In this document: positions 9,846 through 21,525 of the stretch, in pieces
Layout of the letters: each line of letters opens with the position of its first letter
Numbering within the stretch: position 1 is the first letter of the stretch
Source: Aureimonas frigidaquae
Lineage (GTDB): Bacteria; Pseudomonadota; Alphaproteobacteria; Rhizobiales; Rhizobiaceae
NCBI RefSeq assembly: GCF_001463905.1
Contig: NZ_BBWR01000005.1
Location: forward strand, 148,221 to 212,220
DNA: 64,000 nucleotides
Reading direction: 5' to 3'
Program-made: the position numbers and the translations under genes
Notes under the pieces: generated by a model
Told to the model about the DNA's origin: nothing
Database searches by the model: none
The model's input: only the letters and a program-made list of their open reading frames with translations

Positions 9846-9897
9846 CCTCAACAGAATCATTTCTGCCTGCTGATCAAACACCCCGGAGGGCGGAAGT

Positions 9898-12800
9898 TCA
9901 AGCCGCCGGAAAGTAGGACTGGAGCGAGCGCACTTCAAGATTGCCGGCCCGCAGGGCCGCGATCGCCTCCGCCGCCGCCGCCATTCCGGCCAGGGTCGTG
10001 TAGTAGGGGACCTTGTGCATCAGGGCGGCGCGGCGCAGCGAACGCGAATCCGAAACCGCCTTGGCGCCTTCGGTCGTGTTGAGGACGATCTGCATCTGAC
10101 GGTTGCGGATCGCATCCTCGATATGCGGCCGGCCTTCCAGCACCTTGTTCACCTTGTCGGCGACGATCCCATGCTCGGCCAGGAAGGCCTGCGTGCCCTT
10201 GGTCGCCGAGACGCTGAAGCCCAGTTCCACCAGCTTGCGGATGGGCCCGAGCACGGCCGTCTTGTCGGCATCGCGCACCGACACGAAGACGCTGCCGTCG
10301 CGCGGCAGGTCCACCCCGGCGCCGAGCTGCGCCTTGGCGAAGGCCAGCGCATAATCCACGTCGAGCCCCATGACCTCGCCCGTGGAGCGCATTTCAGGCC
10401 CCAGCAGCGTGTCGACGCCGGGGAAGCGCGCAAAGGGGAAGACCGCTTCCTTGACCGCGATATGGCGCAGGTTCTTCACGTCCGGGCGGCCGCCATAGGC
10501 CGCAAAGGCGCTTTCCAGCGTTTCGCCTGCCATGACGCGCGCGGCGATCTTGGCGACGGGGGCGCCGATGGTCTTAGCCACGAAGGGCACCGTGCGGGAG
10601 GCGCGGGGGTTCACCTCCAGAACGTAGATGTCCTCACCCTTGATGGCGAACTGGACATTCATGAGCCCACCCACCTTGAGCGCGATGGCCATGGCGCGGG
10701 TCTGTTCCTCCAGCGCGTCGGTGATGGCGGTCGACAGCGAATGGACGGGCAGGGAGCAGGCGGAATCGCCCGAATGGATGCCCGCCTCTTCAATATGTTC
10801 CATGATGCCGGCAACGAAGGTGTCCGTGCCGTCGCACAGGCAGTCGACATCCACCTCGATCGCGTCGGACAGGTAGGAGTCGATCAGCACCGGCGACTTG
10901 CCGGACACGACGACGGCTTCCTTCATGTAGCGTTCGAACTGCGCATCGTGCCGCACGATCTCCATGGCGCGCCCGCCCAGCACATAGGAGGGGCGGATGA
11001 CGACGGGATAGCCGATCCGCTCCACGATGGCGCGGGCTTCCTCGACCGAGCGGGCAATGCCGTTTTCGGGCTGGCGCAGATCGAGCGCGTGGAGAAGCTT
11101 CTGGAAACGGTCGCGGTCCTCGGCCAGATCGATCGCATCGGGCGAGGTGCCCAGGATGGGAATGCCGGCCTTTTCCAGCGCTTCGGCGAGCTTGAGGGGC
11201 GTCTGCCCGCCGAACTGCACGATGACGCCCAGGAGCGTCCCGCGCTCCTGTTCGGCCCGCAGGATCTCCAGAACGTCCTCGGCCGTCAGCGGCTCGAAAT
11301 AGAGCCGATCCGACGTGTCGTAATCGGTCGACACGGTTTCCGGGTTGCAGTTGATCATGATGGCTTCCAGCCCCGCATCCTTCAGGGCGAAGGCCGCGTG
11401 GCAGCAGCAATAGTCGAACTCGATGCCCTGGCCGATCCGGTTGGGACCGCCGCCCAGGATCACGACCTTGCGCCGGTCGCTCACCTCGGCTTCCGAGCGG
11501 GGCATGCCGGCAAAGGGCAATTCGTAGGTCGAGTACATGTAGGGCGTGGGAGAGGCGAACTCCGCCGCGCAGGTGTCGATCCGCTTGAAGACCGGCCGCA
11601 CGTCGAGCCGCGCCCGCAGCTCGGACACGGCCTCGGCGCTCGTACCCGCCAGGCGGGCGAGCCGCGCATCGGAAAAGCCCATGCTCTTCAGGTAACGCAG
11701 GTTCTGCGCATCCTGCGGCAGGCCATGCTCGCGGATCCGCGCCTCGGTCGCCACGATCGCTTCCAGCTTGTCGAGGAACCAGGGGTCGATCTTGCAGGCC
11801 TGATGGATCCGGTCCTTGCCCATGCCCATGCGCAGGGCCTGTGCGACCATGCGCAGCCGGTCGGGCGTCGGCCGGCCGAGCGCTTCGAGGACCGCATTGG
11901 TGTCGTCGTCCTCGCCCAGGCCGGGGATCTCGATGTCGTCGAGCCCTTCGAGCCCGGTTTCCAGGCCGCGCAGCGCCTTCTGCAGCGATTCCTCGAAGGT
12001 CCGGCCGATGGCCATGACCTCACCCACCGACTTCATGGCGGTGGTCAGGGTCGGCTCGGCGCCCGGGAACTTCTCGAAGGCGAAGCGCGGCACCTTAGTG
12101 ACGACGTAGTCGATGGAGGGTTCGAAGCTCGCCGGTGTGGCGCCGCCGGTGATGTCGTTCTTGAGTTCGTCCAGCGTGTAGCCGACGGCCAGCTTGGCCG
12201 CCACCTTGGCGATCGGGAAGCCCGTCGCCTTGGAGGCCAGCGCCGAGGAGCGCGACACGCGGGGGTTCATCTCGATCACGACGAGGCGGCCGTCGGCCGG
12301 GTTCACGGCGAACTGCACGTTCGAGCCGCCGGTTTCCACCCCGATCTCGCGCAGGACCGCGATCGAGGCGTTGCGCATGACCTGGTATTCCTTGTCGGTC
12401 AGCGTCAGCGCCGGGGCCACGGTGATGGAATCGCCCGTATGCACGCCCATCGGATCGATGTTCTCGATGGAGCAGACGATGATGCAGTTGTCGGCGCGGT
12501 CGCGCACGACCTCCATCTCGTATTCCTTCCAGCCGAGCACGGATTCCTCGATGAGGACTTCCGTCGTGGGGGAGGCGTCGAGCCCGCCTTCCACGATCTC
12601 GAAGAATTCCGACCGGTTATAGGCGATGCCGCCGCCGGTCCCGCCCATGGTGAAGGAGGGGCGGATGATGGCCGGCAGGCCGACAGCCTCCAGTCCCTCG
12701 GCCGCAGCGGCGAGCGCCCGCGCCATGTAGCGCTGCTTGCGGTCGGTTTCGGCAAGGTTCCACTGGTTCTCGAGCTGCGCCAGGGCGGCGTCCCGCTCGG

Positions 12801-13329
12801 GGCCGGCCTCGAGCGTGCGGATGATCTCGGCGCGCTTTTCCTCGTGCACCAGCCGGTCGGCATGCTTGGCTTCGGTGGCGTTGGCCAGGAAGGAGCGGGG
12901 CGTCGCCAGGCCGATCCGGCCCATCGCCTCGCGGAAGAGGGCGCGATCCTCGGCCATGTCGATCGCGGTGGCGTCGGCGCCGATCATCTCCACGCCATAG
13001 GTGTCGAGCACGCCCATGCGCTTGAGGGAGAGGGCCGTGTTCAGCGCGGTCTGCCCGCCCATGGTCGGCAGGATCGCATCGGGGCGTTCCTTGGCGATGA
13101 TCCGGGCCACGACGTCCGGGGTGATGGGCTCGATATAGGTGGCGTCAGCCAGGTCCGGATCCGTCATGATGGTCGCCGGATTGGAGTTGACCAGGATGAT
13201 CCGGTAGCCTTCCTCACGCAGGGCCTTGCAGGCCTGCGTTCCGGAATAGTCGAACTCGCATGCCTGACCGATGATGATGGGGCCCGCGCCGACGATGAGG
13301 ATGGATTTGATATCGTTGCGTTTGGGCAT
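9898..13329 (-). CDS. carB: Carbamoyl-phosphate synthase large subunit
   Basis: 1143 aa, the expected size for alphaproteobacterial CarB. It makes carbamoyl phosphate from bicarbonate, ammonia and two ATP for arginine and pyrimidine synthesis. The N-terminal Rossmann motif is [20 protein letters not shown]. Two homologous ATP-grasp halves are visible ([12 protein letters not shown] in the first, [11 protein letters not shown] in the second), and a C-terminal MGS allosteric domain near [15 protein letters not shown] binds UMP/ornithine in relatives. The first half has an extra helical insert around residues 160-210 ([18 protein letters not shown]), which I recall as common in rhizobial CarB. 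It follows carA in the same direction after a 160-base gap containing a GCCGCCT/AGGCGGC hairpin at 13416-13437. Confidence 0.98.
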   Translation of the reverse strand: MPKRNDIKSILIVGAGPIIIGQACEFDYSGTQACKALREEGYRIILVNSNPATIMTDPDLADATYIEPITPDVVARIIAKERPDAILPTMGGQTALNTALSLKRMGVLDTYGVEMIGADATAIDMAEDRALFREAMGRIGLATPRSFLANATEAKHADRLVHEEKRAEIIRTLEAGPERDAALAQLENQWNLAETDRKQRYMARALAAAAEGLEAVGLPAIIRPSFTMGGTGGGIAYNRSEFFEIVEGGLDASPTTEVLIEESVLGWKEYEMEVVRDRADNCIIVCSIENIDPMGVHTGDSITVAPALTLTDKEYQVMRNASIAVLREIGVETGGSNVQFAVNPADGRLVVIEMNPRVSRSSALASKATGFPIAKVAAKLAVGYTLDELKNDITGGATPASFEPSIDYVVTKVPRFAFEKFPGAEPTLTTAMKSVGEVMAIGRTFEESLQKALRGLETGLEGLDDIEIPGLGEDDDTNAVLEALGRPTPDRLRMVAQALRMGMGKDRIHQACKIDPWFLDKLEAIVATEARIREHGLPQDAQNLRYLKSMGFSDARLARLAGTSAEAVSELRARLDVRPVFKRIDTCAAEFASPTPYMYSTYELPFAGMPRSEAEVSDRRKVVILGGGPNRIGQGIEFDYCCCHAAFALKDAGLEAIMINCNPETVSTDYDTSDRLYFEPLTAEDVLEILRAEQERGTLLGVIVQFGGQTPLKLAEALEKAGIPILGTSPDAIDLAEDRDRFQKLLHALDLRQPENGIARSVEEARAIVERIGYPVVIRPSYVLGGRAMEIVRHDAQFERYMKEAVVVSGKSPVLIDSYLSDAIEVDVDCLCDGTDTFVAGIMEHIEEAGIHSGDSACSLPVHSLSTAITDALEEQTRAMAIALKVGGLMNVQFAIKGEDIYVLEVNPRASRTVPFVAKTIGAPVAKIAARVMAGETLESAFAAYGGRPDVKNLRHIAVKEAVFPFARFPGVDTLLGPEMRSTGEVMGLDVDYALAFAKAQLGAGVDLPRDGSVFVSVRDADKTAVLGPIRKLVELGFSVSATKGTQAFLAEHGIVADKVNKVLEGRPHIEDAIRNRQMQIVLNTTEGAKAVSDSRSLRRAALMHKVPYYTTLAGMAAAAEAIAALRAGNLEVRSLQSYFPAA

Positions 13330-13489
13330 CTTGGATCCGTCTGTTCGTTCGTGCGCGCATGCATCCGCGCCGGGAAACGGCCGGATGGCGATCGGGAGTC
13401 GTGAATTTGGCTAAGGCCGCCTTATAGGCGAGGCGGCGGCGGGACGGAAGGGGGCAGGTCCAAGCGATTTCGCCCGCCCCCCGCCCATC

Positions 13490-14671
13490 TCAGGCGGCCT
13501 TGCGACGATGGTCGTCGATCAGCTGGAAGAACCGCTGGAACAGGTAGTGGGAATCCTGCGGCCCGGGCGAGGCTTCCGGATGATGCTGAACCGAGAAGAC
13601 CGGCCGGTCCCGCAGGCGGATGCCGCAATTGGTCCCGTCGAAGAGCGAAATGTGGGTTTCCTCCACATCGGCGGGCAGCGATTCCCGATCCACCGCGAAG
13701 CCGTGATTCATGGAGACGATCTCCACCTTGCCGGTGGTGAAGTCCTTGACCGGGTGGTTCGCGCCGTGATGGCCCTGGTGCATCTTTTCGGTGCGCGCAC
13801 CCAGCGCCAGCGCCAGGAGCTGGTGCCCGAGGCAGATGCCGAAGATGGGAATTCCCGTCTGCGCAAGGCTGCGGATGGTCGGCGCGGCATAGTGCGCCGT
13901 GGCGGCCGGATCGCCCGGGCCATTGGACAGGAAGATGCCGTCCGGCTTGTGGGCCAGCACCTCGTCCGCGCTGGCCGTTGCGGGCAGGATCACGACCTGC
14001 GCGCCATGGCCGGACATCAGCCGCAGGATGTTGCGCTTGGCGCCGTAATCGATGGCGACGATCGTGTAGGCGGCATCGGCCTTGGGCGCGTAGCCGGCGT
14101 TCCAGGCCCAGGGCCCCTCGTTCCAGACTTCCGCGTGGTTGGACGCCGCGTCACGCGCCAGGTCCAGCCCGACGAGGCCCGACCATTCCCGCGCCTTGGC
14201 AATGAGCGCTGGCACGTCGAAGACGCCGTCCGGGCTGTGGGCGATCACCGCATTGGGCATGCCCTTTTCGCGGATCATGGCGGTGAGGGCGCGGGTGTCG
14301 ACGCCCGACATGGCGACCACGCCGCGCGCCTTCAGCCAGGTGTCGAGCCCCTGCGCGGACCGGTAATTGGACGGCGCCGACACGGCGGCGCGGAAGATCG
14401 CGCCGACGGCCCCGACGGCATTGTCCGGCGCCAGATCCTCGATATCCTCGGCATTGGCGCCGACATTGCCGATATGGGGAAAGGTGAAGGTGACGATCTG
14501 CCGGGCGTAGGAGGGATCGGTCAGGATCTCCTGGTAGCCGGTCAGGGCGGTGTTGAAGCACACCTCGCCCAGTGCCTCGCCGGTGGCGCCGATACCCTCT
14601 CCCTCGATCACCGTTCCATCGGCGAGCACGAGTAGGGCGGTCGGCTTGCGCTGTGTCCAACCTTCGCTCAT
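13490..14671 (-). CDS. carA: Carbamoyl-phosphate synthase small (glutaminase) subunit
   Basis: 393 aa. It hydrolyses glutamine and channels ammonia to CarB. An N-terminal small-subunit domain (GEVCFNTALTGYQEILTDPS) is followed by a class I glutamine amidotransferase with nucleophile Cys in FGICLGHQLLALALGA, and His and Glu in SVQHHPEASPGP. The start MSEGWTQRKP is preferred over an upstream extension that reads through promoter-like sequence. The gene is divergent from the YqeY-like gene. Confidence 0.97.
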   Translation of the reverse strand: MSEGWTQRKPTALLVLADGTVIEGEGIGATGEALGEVCFNTALTGYQEILTDPSYARQIVTFTFPHIGNVGANAEDIEDLAPDNAVGAVGAIFRAAVSAPSNYRSAQGLDTWLKARGVVAMSGVDTRALTAMIREKGMPNAVIAHSPDGVFDVPALIAKAREWSGLVGLDLARDAASNHAEVWNEGPWAWNAGYAPKADAAYTIVAIDYGAKRNILRLMSGHGAQVVILPATASADEVLAHKPDGIFLSNGPGDPAATAHYAAPTIRSLAQTGIPIFGICLGHQLLALALGARTEKMHQGHHGANHPVKDFTTGKVEIVSMNHGFAVDRESLPADVEETHISLFDGTNCGIRLRDRPVFSVQHHPEASPGPQDSHYLFQRFFQLIDDHRRKAA

Positions 14672-14955
14672 GGGGGCCTTCCTTGGCTTCGCGCGGCATG
14701 GCTGGCGGGCCGTGCGCCATGCGGCGCCAGCCCGTTCGTCGTGAATGCCGGTCGTTTCGGTTGAGCTATGCATATCGCCGCTGTGAGCTTCCCGCGCAAC
14801 CCCCCTTGCGGCCCGGTCGGGCAGATATTAATCCCTGTGGCGCAAACAGGGCATGCGGCGCACACGGCGCCTCGCCCGATTTCGGTGCCGTTCCCGACGG
14901 GCAATGGCTGCCGCAAGCTTTATGGACCCATCGATCGAGGGAAAGCTTAAGGGAA

Positions 14956-15405
14956 ATGCGCGACCAAATCGCCGCGGCCCTGGACGACGCCCGGACCCGG
15001 AACGACCCATCACGCCTCTGCACGCTTCGGCTCATCGCCGCCGCCATCAAGGATCGCGACATCGCGCTTCGATCCGAAGGGCGCGAGCGGCTCGATGATT
15101 CGGGCCTTGCCGATCTTTTGGCCTGCATGCTCCGCCAGCACGAAATGAAGGCCGAGCTCCTGCGCGCGGATGGCGAGAGCGCCCGCGCCGACGAGGAGCG
15201 CCGCCTGGCGGGCATTCTTGCGGAGTTCCTGCCGCCGCCGCTGGACGCGCCGTCCATGCTGGCCGCCTGCCGCAAGGCGGTGGAAGACACCGGCGCGCGC
15301 GGCCTGCGCGATGTCGGCCGGTGCATGAGCGCGCTGAAGACGGCGCATGGCGCCGCCCTGGACCTGCCGGCGGCCGGAGAGATGGTCCGCGGCCTTTTGC
15401 GGTGA
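14956..15405 (+). CDS. GatB/YqeY domain protein
   Basis: 149 aa, all-helical, homologous to the C-terminal tail domain of the GatB amidotransferase. The family motif region is LRLIAAAIKDRDIALR, and a second conserved part LAGILAEFLPPPLD lies in the middle. The protein is usually linked with dnaG and rpoD in alphaproteobacteria, as here, but its function is not settled; a role in tRNA-dependent amidation or translation is assumed from the domain. ATG 14956 is followed directly by conserved sequence. A GAGGG stretch about 13 bases upstream is a weak ribosome-binding site. Confidence 0.9.
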   Translation: MRDQIAAALDDARTRNDPSRLCTLRLIAAAIKDRDIALRSEGRERLDDSGLADLLACMLRQHEMKAELLRADGESARADEERRLAGILAEFLPPPLDAPSMLAACRKAVEDTGARGLRDVGRCMSALKTAHGAALDLPAAGEMVRGLLR

Positions 15406-15420
15406 GCCGTCCGGCCGAGC

Positions 15421-15450
15421 CCGTGGAAAGCTGTGGAAAGCTGTGGACAG
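15421..15450 (+). repeat. Three tandem 10-bp repeats before dnaG
   Basis: Three consecutive decamers read CCGTGGAAAG, CTGTGGAAAG and CTGTGGACAG, one helical turn apart and framed by GCCCG (15419) and CGGGC (15451). The TGTGGA cores match seven of nine bases of an inverted DnaA box (TGTGGATAA). They sit in the promoter or leader region of the primase gene. DnaA binding is only a possibility. Confidence 0.5.
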
Positions 15451-15517
15451 CGGGCGAAACATGCGCGCCTGCGCCTGCGGGCTGGATTTGGCGGCGCGGG
15501 CGGACGATATGTCCGGC

Positions 15518-17473
15518 ATGAGGTTTCCGCCCCACTTCCTGGAAGAGATCAAGAGCCGCATCCCGATTTCCGAGGTGATCGCCCGGCGCGTCACCTGGGA
15601 TCGCCGCAAGACGCAGGCCGGCAAGGGCGACTTCTGGGCCTGCTGCCCTTTCCATGGCGAGAAGACGCCATCCTTCCATTGCGAGGATTCCAAGGGCCGC
15701 TACCATTGCTTCGGCTGCGGCGTGTCGGGCGATCATTTCCGCTTCATGACCGAGCTCGACGGCATGAGCTTCCCGGAGGCGGTCGAACGCCTGGCGGCGG
15801 AAGCCGGCGTGCCGATGCCCGAACGCGACGCCGCCGCCGAGCGCCGGGACGAGCAGCGCGCCAGCGTCATGGATGCGCTGGCCCTGGCCCGCGGCTTCTT
15901 CCGCCAGACCCTGCAGGAGGCCGACGGCGCCAAAGCACGCGCCTATCTGCGCGATCGTGGCATCACCAGCGCGGTCCAGGCCGAGTTCGGCCTCGGCTAT
16001 GCGCCCGACAGTCGCTCGCGGCTCAAGGAGTTCCTGGCCGGGCGCGGCGTCGGCAAGGCCGAGATCGAGGGGGCGGGGCTCGTCGTCCATGGCGATGGCA
16101 TCCCGGTTTCCTACGATCGCTTCCGCGACAGGGTCATGTTCCCCATCGAGGACGTGCGCGAGCGCGCCATCGCCTTTGGCGGGCGTGCGCTGGCCGCGGG
16201 CGTCCCCGCCAAATATCTGAACTCGCCGGAGACGGACGTCTTCCACAAGGGCCAGACGCTCTACAACCTGGCGCGGGCGCGCCGGGCCGCACGGACGCTC
16301 GGCACGCTGATCGTGGTCGAGGGTTATGTCGATGTCATCGCCCTTCACCAGGCGGGCTTCGGCCATGCCGTCGCGCCGCTCGGCACGGCGCTGACGGACC
16401 GGCAGCTCGACCTTCTATGGCGCACGGCCGGCGAGCCGATCCTGTGTTTCGACGGCGATGCGGCCGGGCTGAAGGCGGCGCAGCGCGCCGCCGATGTCGC
16501 CCTGCCGCTGCTCAAGCCCGGGCGTTCGCTCCGCTTCGCGCTCCTCCCGGCCGGCCAGGATCCGGACGACCTGGTGCGCGATGGTGGGGCAGAGGCCTTC
16601 ACGCAGGTGCTGGAGCGCGCGCGCCCGCTCGCCGACATGCTGTGGTCCCGCGAGACGGCCGGCGGTGTCTACGATACGCCGGAGCGGCGCGCCGAGCTGG
16701 AGGGGCGGCTCAAGGGCCTCGTGCGGCAGATCACCGATGAAAGCGTGCGGCGCCATTACCAGCAGGACATGCAGGAGCGGCTCGACGGCTTTTTCGGCCC
16801 GGCCCCGGCCTCCCGCCGCGACTATGAGCGTGGCCAGGGCAACTGGCGGAGCGGTGGCAGTCGGGGCGACGGCCGGGCCGGGTCGAACCGCGGCGCAGCC
16901 GCCCGGCGCAGCGCCGTCTCCGACCGGCTGATCCGCTCGGGCCTCGCCTCCGCGCAGGGCCGCGCGGCGCCCCCCACCATGCGTGAGATCGGCATCGTCA
17001 TCGGCTTCATCAGCCATCCCTCGCTCCTGAACGAGGCCTTCGACTATTTCGCCGATCTGGAACTGCCCGACGGCGAGCTGGCGCGGCTGCGCTCGCTCGT
17101 GCTCGATGTGGCGATGACCGCGCCGCTGATCAGCCGCGACGCGGTGATGGACGCTTTCGAGGCGGCCGGGGTTACGGATGTGTTCACCGGCTTCGAGCGG
17201 CGGGTGCGCATGAACCGGGACTGGGCCTTCCTGCCGGAGGCGGCCGTGGAGGATGCGCGGGAGGCCTTGCGACAGGCGCTTCACTTGCAGCACCGCCACC
17301 GGTCACTACATAGGGAACTCCGGAATGCGGAAGCGGCGTTCGCCACCGAGCAGACGGAGCAGGCCTATGCGCAGATCGTGGAAATCAAGCGAGAGATGGA
17401 CAATCTGGCCGGAACCGAGGCGCTGATCGACGGTTTCGGACTCTTGTCGGGGCGGCCTGCCCGCAGCGTCTGA
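15518..17473 (+). CDS. dnaG: DNA primase
   Basis: 651 aa. It synthesises RNA primers at the replication fork. The N-terminal zinc-binding domain has the Cys-His-Cys-Cys pattern (CCPFHGEKTPSF ... YHCFGCGVSGD). The catalytic core begins near residue 120, and the TOPRIM domain carries LIVVEGYVDVIALHQ and CFDGDAAGLKAA with its acidic metal ligands. The C-terminal helicase-binding part follows a Gly/Ser/Arg-rich linker at about residue 440-465. The start MRFPPHFLEEIKSRIP matches other rhizobial primases; an ATG at 15509 is an alternative adding three residues. rpoD follows in the same direction. Confidence 0.97.
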   Translation: MRFPPHFLEEIKSRIPISEVIARRVTWDRRKTQAGKGDFWACCPFHGEKTPSFHCEDSKGRYHCFGCGVSGDHFRFMTELDGMSFPEAVERLAAEAGVPMPERDAAAERRDEQRASVMDALALARGFFRQTLQEADGAKARAYLRDRGITSAVQAEFGLGYAPDSRSRLKEFLAGRGVGKAEIEGAGLVVHGDGIPVSYDRFRDRVMFPIEDVRERAIAFGGRALAAGVPAKYLNSPETDVFHKGQTLYNLARARRAARTLGTLIVVEGYVDVIALHQAGFGHAVAPLGTALTDRQLDLLWRTAGEPILCFDGDAAGLKAAQRAADVALPLLKPGRSLRFALLPAGQDPDDLVRDGGAEAFTQVLERARPLADMLWSRETAGGVYDTPERRAELEGRLKGLVRQITDESVRRHYQQDMQERLDGFFGPAPASRRDYERGQGNWRSGGSRGDGRAGSNRGAAARRSAVSDRLIRSGLASAQGRAAPPTMREIGIVIGFISHPSLLNEAFDYFADLELPDGELARLRSLVLDVAMTAPLISRDAVMDAFEAAGVTDVFTGFERRVRMNRDWAFLPEAAVEDAREALRQALHLQHRHRSLHRELRNAEAAFATEQTEQAYAQIVEIKREMDNLAGTEALIDGFGLLSGRPARSV

Positions 17474-17584
17474 ATGGCGCGCCGAGCGCCGCCAACGCGT
17501 CTAGTTTTTTTGTGCAGAGCCTTGACTCTCAAGGGTGAAATCGAAAGAGACGGATGCCAATAGCGGCATCAATGAAATTTGGAT

Positions 17585-17593
17585 TGGTATAAT
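17585..17593 (+). promoter_or_regulatory. Extended -10 promoter upstream of rpoD
   Basis: TGGTATAAT is a perfect extended -10 element (TGnTATAAT). No good -35 is found 16-18 bases upstream, as is common for extended -10 promoters. Transcription from here would give an rpoD leader of about 150 bases containing a CGCCCTG/CAGGGCG hairpin (17682-17704). A separate CTTGAC at 17521 lacks a convincing partner. Confidence 0.5.
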
Positions 17594-17747
17594 TGGCGGA
17601 GCCAGGCGGTTCGGGGCGAATCGCAGTGGCGCCGTGCAGTCGGGCGGCTATGGCCGCCGGTCCGGTTTATCAGGCATTTACCGCCCTGCCTTATGATCAG
17701 GGCGCGGCACGCCGGGCGCGACCGACGCGAATTGGAGAGATACGCGA

Positions 17748-19715
<1,968 letters not shown>

Positions 19716-19737
19716 TCGCAGGAACGCGATGACGCAT

Positions 19738-19772
19738 AAAAAGGCCGGCCCCGCCTGGGGACCGGCCTTTTT
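19738..19772. terminator. Bidirectional terminator between rpoD and the sapC-like gene
   Basis: AAAAAGGCCGG-CCCC, loop GCCT, GGGG-A-CCGGCCTTTTT. The stem has one bulged base and T-runs on both strands, so it can stop rpoD from the left and the convergent gene from the right. Confidence 0.9.
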
Positions 19773-19786
19773 CAATGCCCGGCCGG

Positions 19787-20671
19787 TCAGGCGGCCTGAA
19801 GCTGCAGGGAGCGGCGCTCGGCAAGGCCCTGCCAGGCGAATTGCGATGCCAGGTGCAGGACGATCAGATCGAGCCACCCCTTGGTATGGAATGCGAGCAC
19901 CTTTTCGGCGGGCAGGTCGCGATAGGCCTGTTCGTCGATCTGCCAGAAGCCTTCGACCGAACCGGTCGTGCCGTTGCCGAAGCGCAGGTTGATGGACTGC
20001 TGGCGCAAAAGCCCGGCCTCTGCCAGGGCCGCACCGAAGGCGCGGGTCGTCACGTGATCGTCGGCATAGGCCTGGCAGAAGTTCATCGCCTCCTGCGCAT
20101 GGGTGGTCGGCGTGCCGTCGACCTCGAACAGGGGGGCCGATCCATCCGCGTCCGATCCGGCGCCGAGCAGCGGGCTGGCCCGGTCGAAGCCGAGGACAGG
20201 CGTGGCGCCGGGCGCCGATGCGACGGCGATAAAGGGATAGCGCCGGACATAGGCCGGGACATAGGTTCCCGCCGCCCATTGGCCTTCTGCCGTCAGGAAC
20301 AGGTTCGCCTCCGGCTCGACGCCCACAACGGCAAGCGGCATGGGATCGACGATGTCGGAGAAAACGATCGGGTAGTGCCGCCCGGCGGCCGCGAACTCGG
20401 CACTGGTCAGTGGCAGTGCGGCGGCGTTGCGCGCAAAGTCGAAGCCCTGGCCCGTACGCAGGCAAAGGCCGGCATGATCGGGATGGCGCAGGATGGCCGG
20501 GTCCTTGTAGAACAGGGGCGGCGGGGTGGCCTGCGCGGTTTCGGCAACAGCGGGACCGGCCGCAGCAGGAATGGCCGCAGCGGGATGGGCCGATTCGGCC
20601 GGTGCCGCCGATCCACCGCTGCGCGGGCGCGCGGCCGCGCCCTTCTTCGCGCGTGAAGGCTTGGTGCTCAT
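19787..20671 (-). CDS. SapC family protein
   Basis: 294 aa. The body matches the SapC family, named after a Campylobacter S-layer-linked gene: YPIVFSDIVDPMPLAVVG, NLFLTAEGQWAAGTYVPAYV, RRYPF and SINLRFGNGTTGSVEGFWQI. The first 50 residues form an Ala/Pro/Lys-rich, low-complexity tail with no clear signal peptide. No export or S-layer genes are nearby. The biochemical role is unknown. It is monocistronic and convergent with rpoD. Confidence 0.8.
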   Translation of the reverse strand: MSTKPSRAKKGAAARPRSGGSAAPAESAHPAAAIPAAAGPAVAETAQATPPPLFYKDPAILRHPDHAGLCLRTGQGFDFARNAAALPLTSAEFAAAGRHYPIVFSDIVDPMPLAVVGVEPEANLFLTAEGQWAAGTYVPAYVRRYPFIAVASAPGATPVLGFDRASPLLGAGSDADGSAPLFEVDGTPTTHAQEAMNFCQAYADDHVTTRAFGAALAEAGLLRQQSINLRFGNGTTGSVEGFWQIDEQAYRDLPAEKVLAFHTKGWLDLIVLHLASQFAWQGLAERRSLQLQAA

Positions 20672-20799
20672 AAGGGGTTGCCCTTCGATCGTCTCTTACA
20701 TGGCCCTGGCCGCCGGTATGAACCGGCATGCGGGATCGGGCGGCACTATAGGTTCGATATCATCCAACGTACAGATAATATCTCTATTCCGTCGTTCCT

Positions 20800-20814
20800 G
20801 AACCCGTTCTGAAC
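20800..20814. promoter_or_regulatory. Possible alphaproteobacterial LexA (SOS) box
   Basis: GAAC-N7-GAAC, the reverse of the GTTC-N7-GTTC direct repeat bound by LexA in Rhodobacter and Rhizobium relatives. It lies 92 bases before the small secreted-protein gene at 20906 and 129 bases upstream of the sapC-like start. With eight fixed bases, about two chance hits are expected in 64 kb, so support is weak. Confidence 0.3.
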
Positions 20815-20905
20815 GCGGCCTTCGAAGCGGGTTCAGTTCCCGAAGCGCAGGATCGCCTCCAAGGTCAGGCCGCATCGGGCGGCCATATGTCAGGAGGTAG
20901 AGATC

Positions 20906-21277
20906 ATGATCCGACGGTTCATGCGTGCGGCCATCATGGCGATGGCACTTGGCGGCGGTGTCGCTGCCGGCATGGGCGGCGCTCAAGCCCAGGAGTTGCG
21001 CTTTGGTGTGACGGCTGCCCAGGCGCCGACATTCCAGGAGGTCCAGTATGGCCGGGACCGGTGGCACGACCATCGGCGCGACCGCTGGCGCGACGACCGG
21101 CGCGGCGGCTGCGACGCGCGGCAGGCTCTGCGCAAGGCGGACCGCATGGGCGTCCACCGCGCACGCATCGTCGATGCCGGGCGCCGCTCGGTAACGGTTG
21201 CCGGACGCGATCGCGGCGGGCGCACCTTCATCCGCTTCGCCAATGTGCGGGGATGCCCTGTGGTCGGCGGTCGCTGA
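20906..21277 (+). CDS. Small secreted Arg-rich protein, unknown function
   Basis: 123 aa, preceded by a strong AGGAGG ribosome-binding site eight bases before ATG. The N-terminus is a signal peptide with cleavage likely after GGAQAQ (about residue 28). The mature part has an Arg/Asp/Trp/His-rich stretch (RDRWHDHRRDRWRDDRRGG) and then a compact domain bounded by two cysteines (GCDARQALRKADRMG ... FANVRGCPVVG). The cysteines could form a disulfide in the periplasm. I do not recognise the family. A hairpin at 21289-21322 and a terminator follow. Confidence 0.75.
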   Translation: MIRRFMRAAIMAMALGGGVAAGMGGAQAQELRFGVTAAQAPTFQEVQYGRDRWHDHRRDRWRDDRRGGCDARQALRKADRMGVHRARIVDAGRRSVTVAGRDRGGRTFIRFANVRGCPVVGGR

Positions 21278-21393
21278 AACTCCGCTATCCGGCGGATGCA
21301 TGGCTGCCATGCATTGCGCCGGGTAGCTCACCCCCGCGGGATATGCGATCAACATTGCCAGCGGGCATCCTCCTCCCAGCCCGCAACTTTAGA

Positions 21394-21428
21394 AGCCCGC
21401 CCGGTCCTCCCCCGGTGCGGGCTTTTTC
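21394..21428 (+). terminator. Rho-independent terminator
   Basis: AGCCCGC and GCGGGCT pair over a 16-base loop, followed by TTTTTCTTT. It ends the transcript of the small secreted-protein gene, about 120 bases beyond its stop. Confidence 0.8.
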
Positions 21429-21525
21429 TTTGGCTGGAACGAATGTCGCACCTGGCAGTTGTTTGTTAGCGATTTGTTAAGCCGCGGCGGTTGGCGCGCG
21501 GCCGCCAGAGGGAAAGGTGCGTATC

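Noticed and set aside
10015..13404. A 1129-codon open frame antisense to carB
   Set aside because: It mirrors the strongly conserved carB in a GC-rich genome; its composition (His, Gly, Asp, Arg rich, no domain) is that of a shadow frame. The same holds for long antisense frames at 1612-4248, 5591-7750, 17697-19673, 43098-45716 and 61076-62875.
20745..20760. GGTTCGATATC as the T-arm of a tRNA
   Set aside because: No acceptor stem, anticodon arm or CCA context around it. No tRNA was found anywhere in the window.
20794..20809. GTTC...GTTC repeat near 20794 as a second SOS box
   Set aside because: The spacing is eight bases, not the required seven; only the GAAC-N7-GAAC reading fits.
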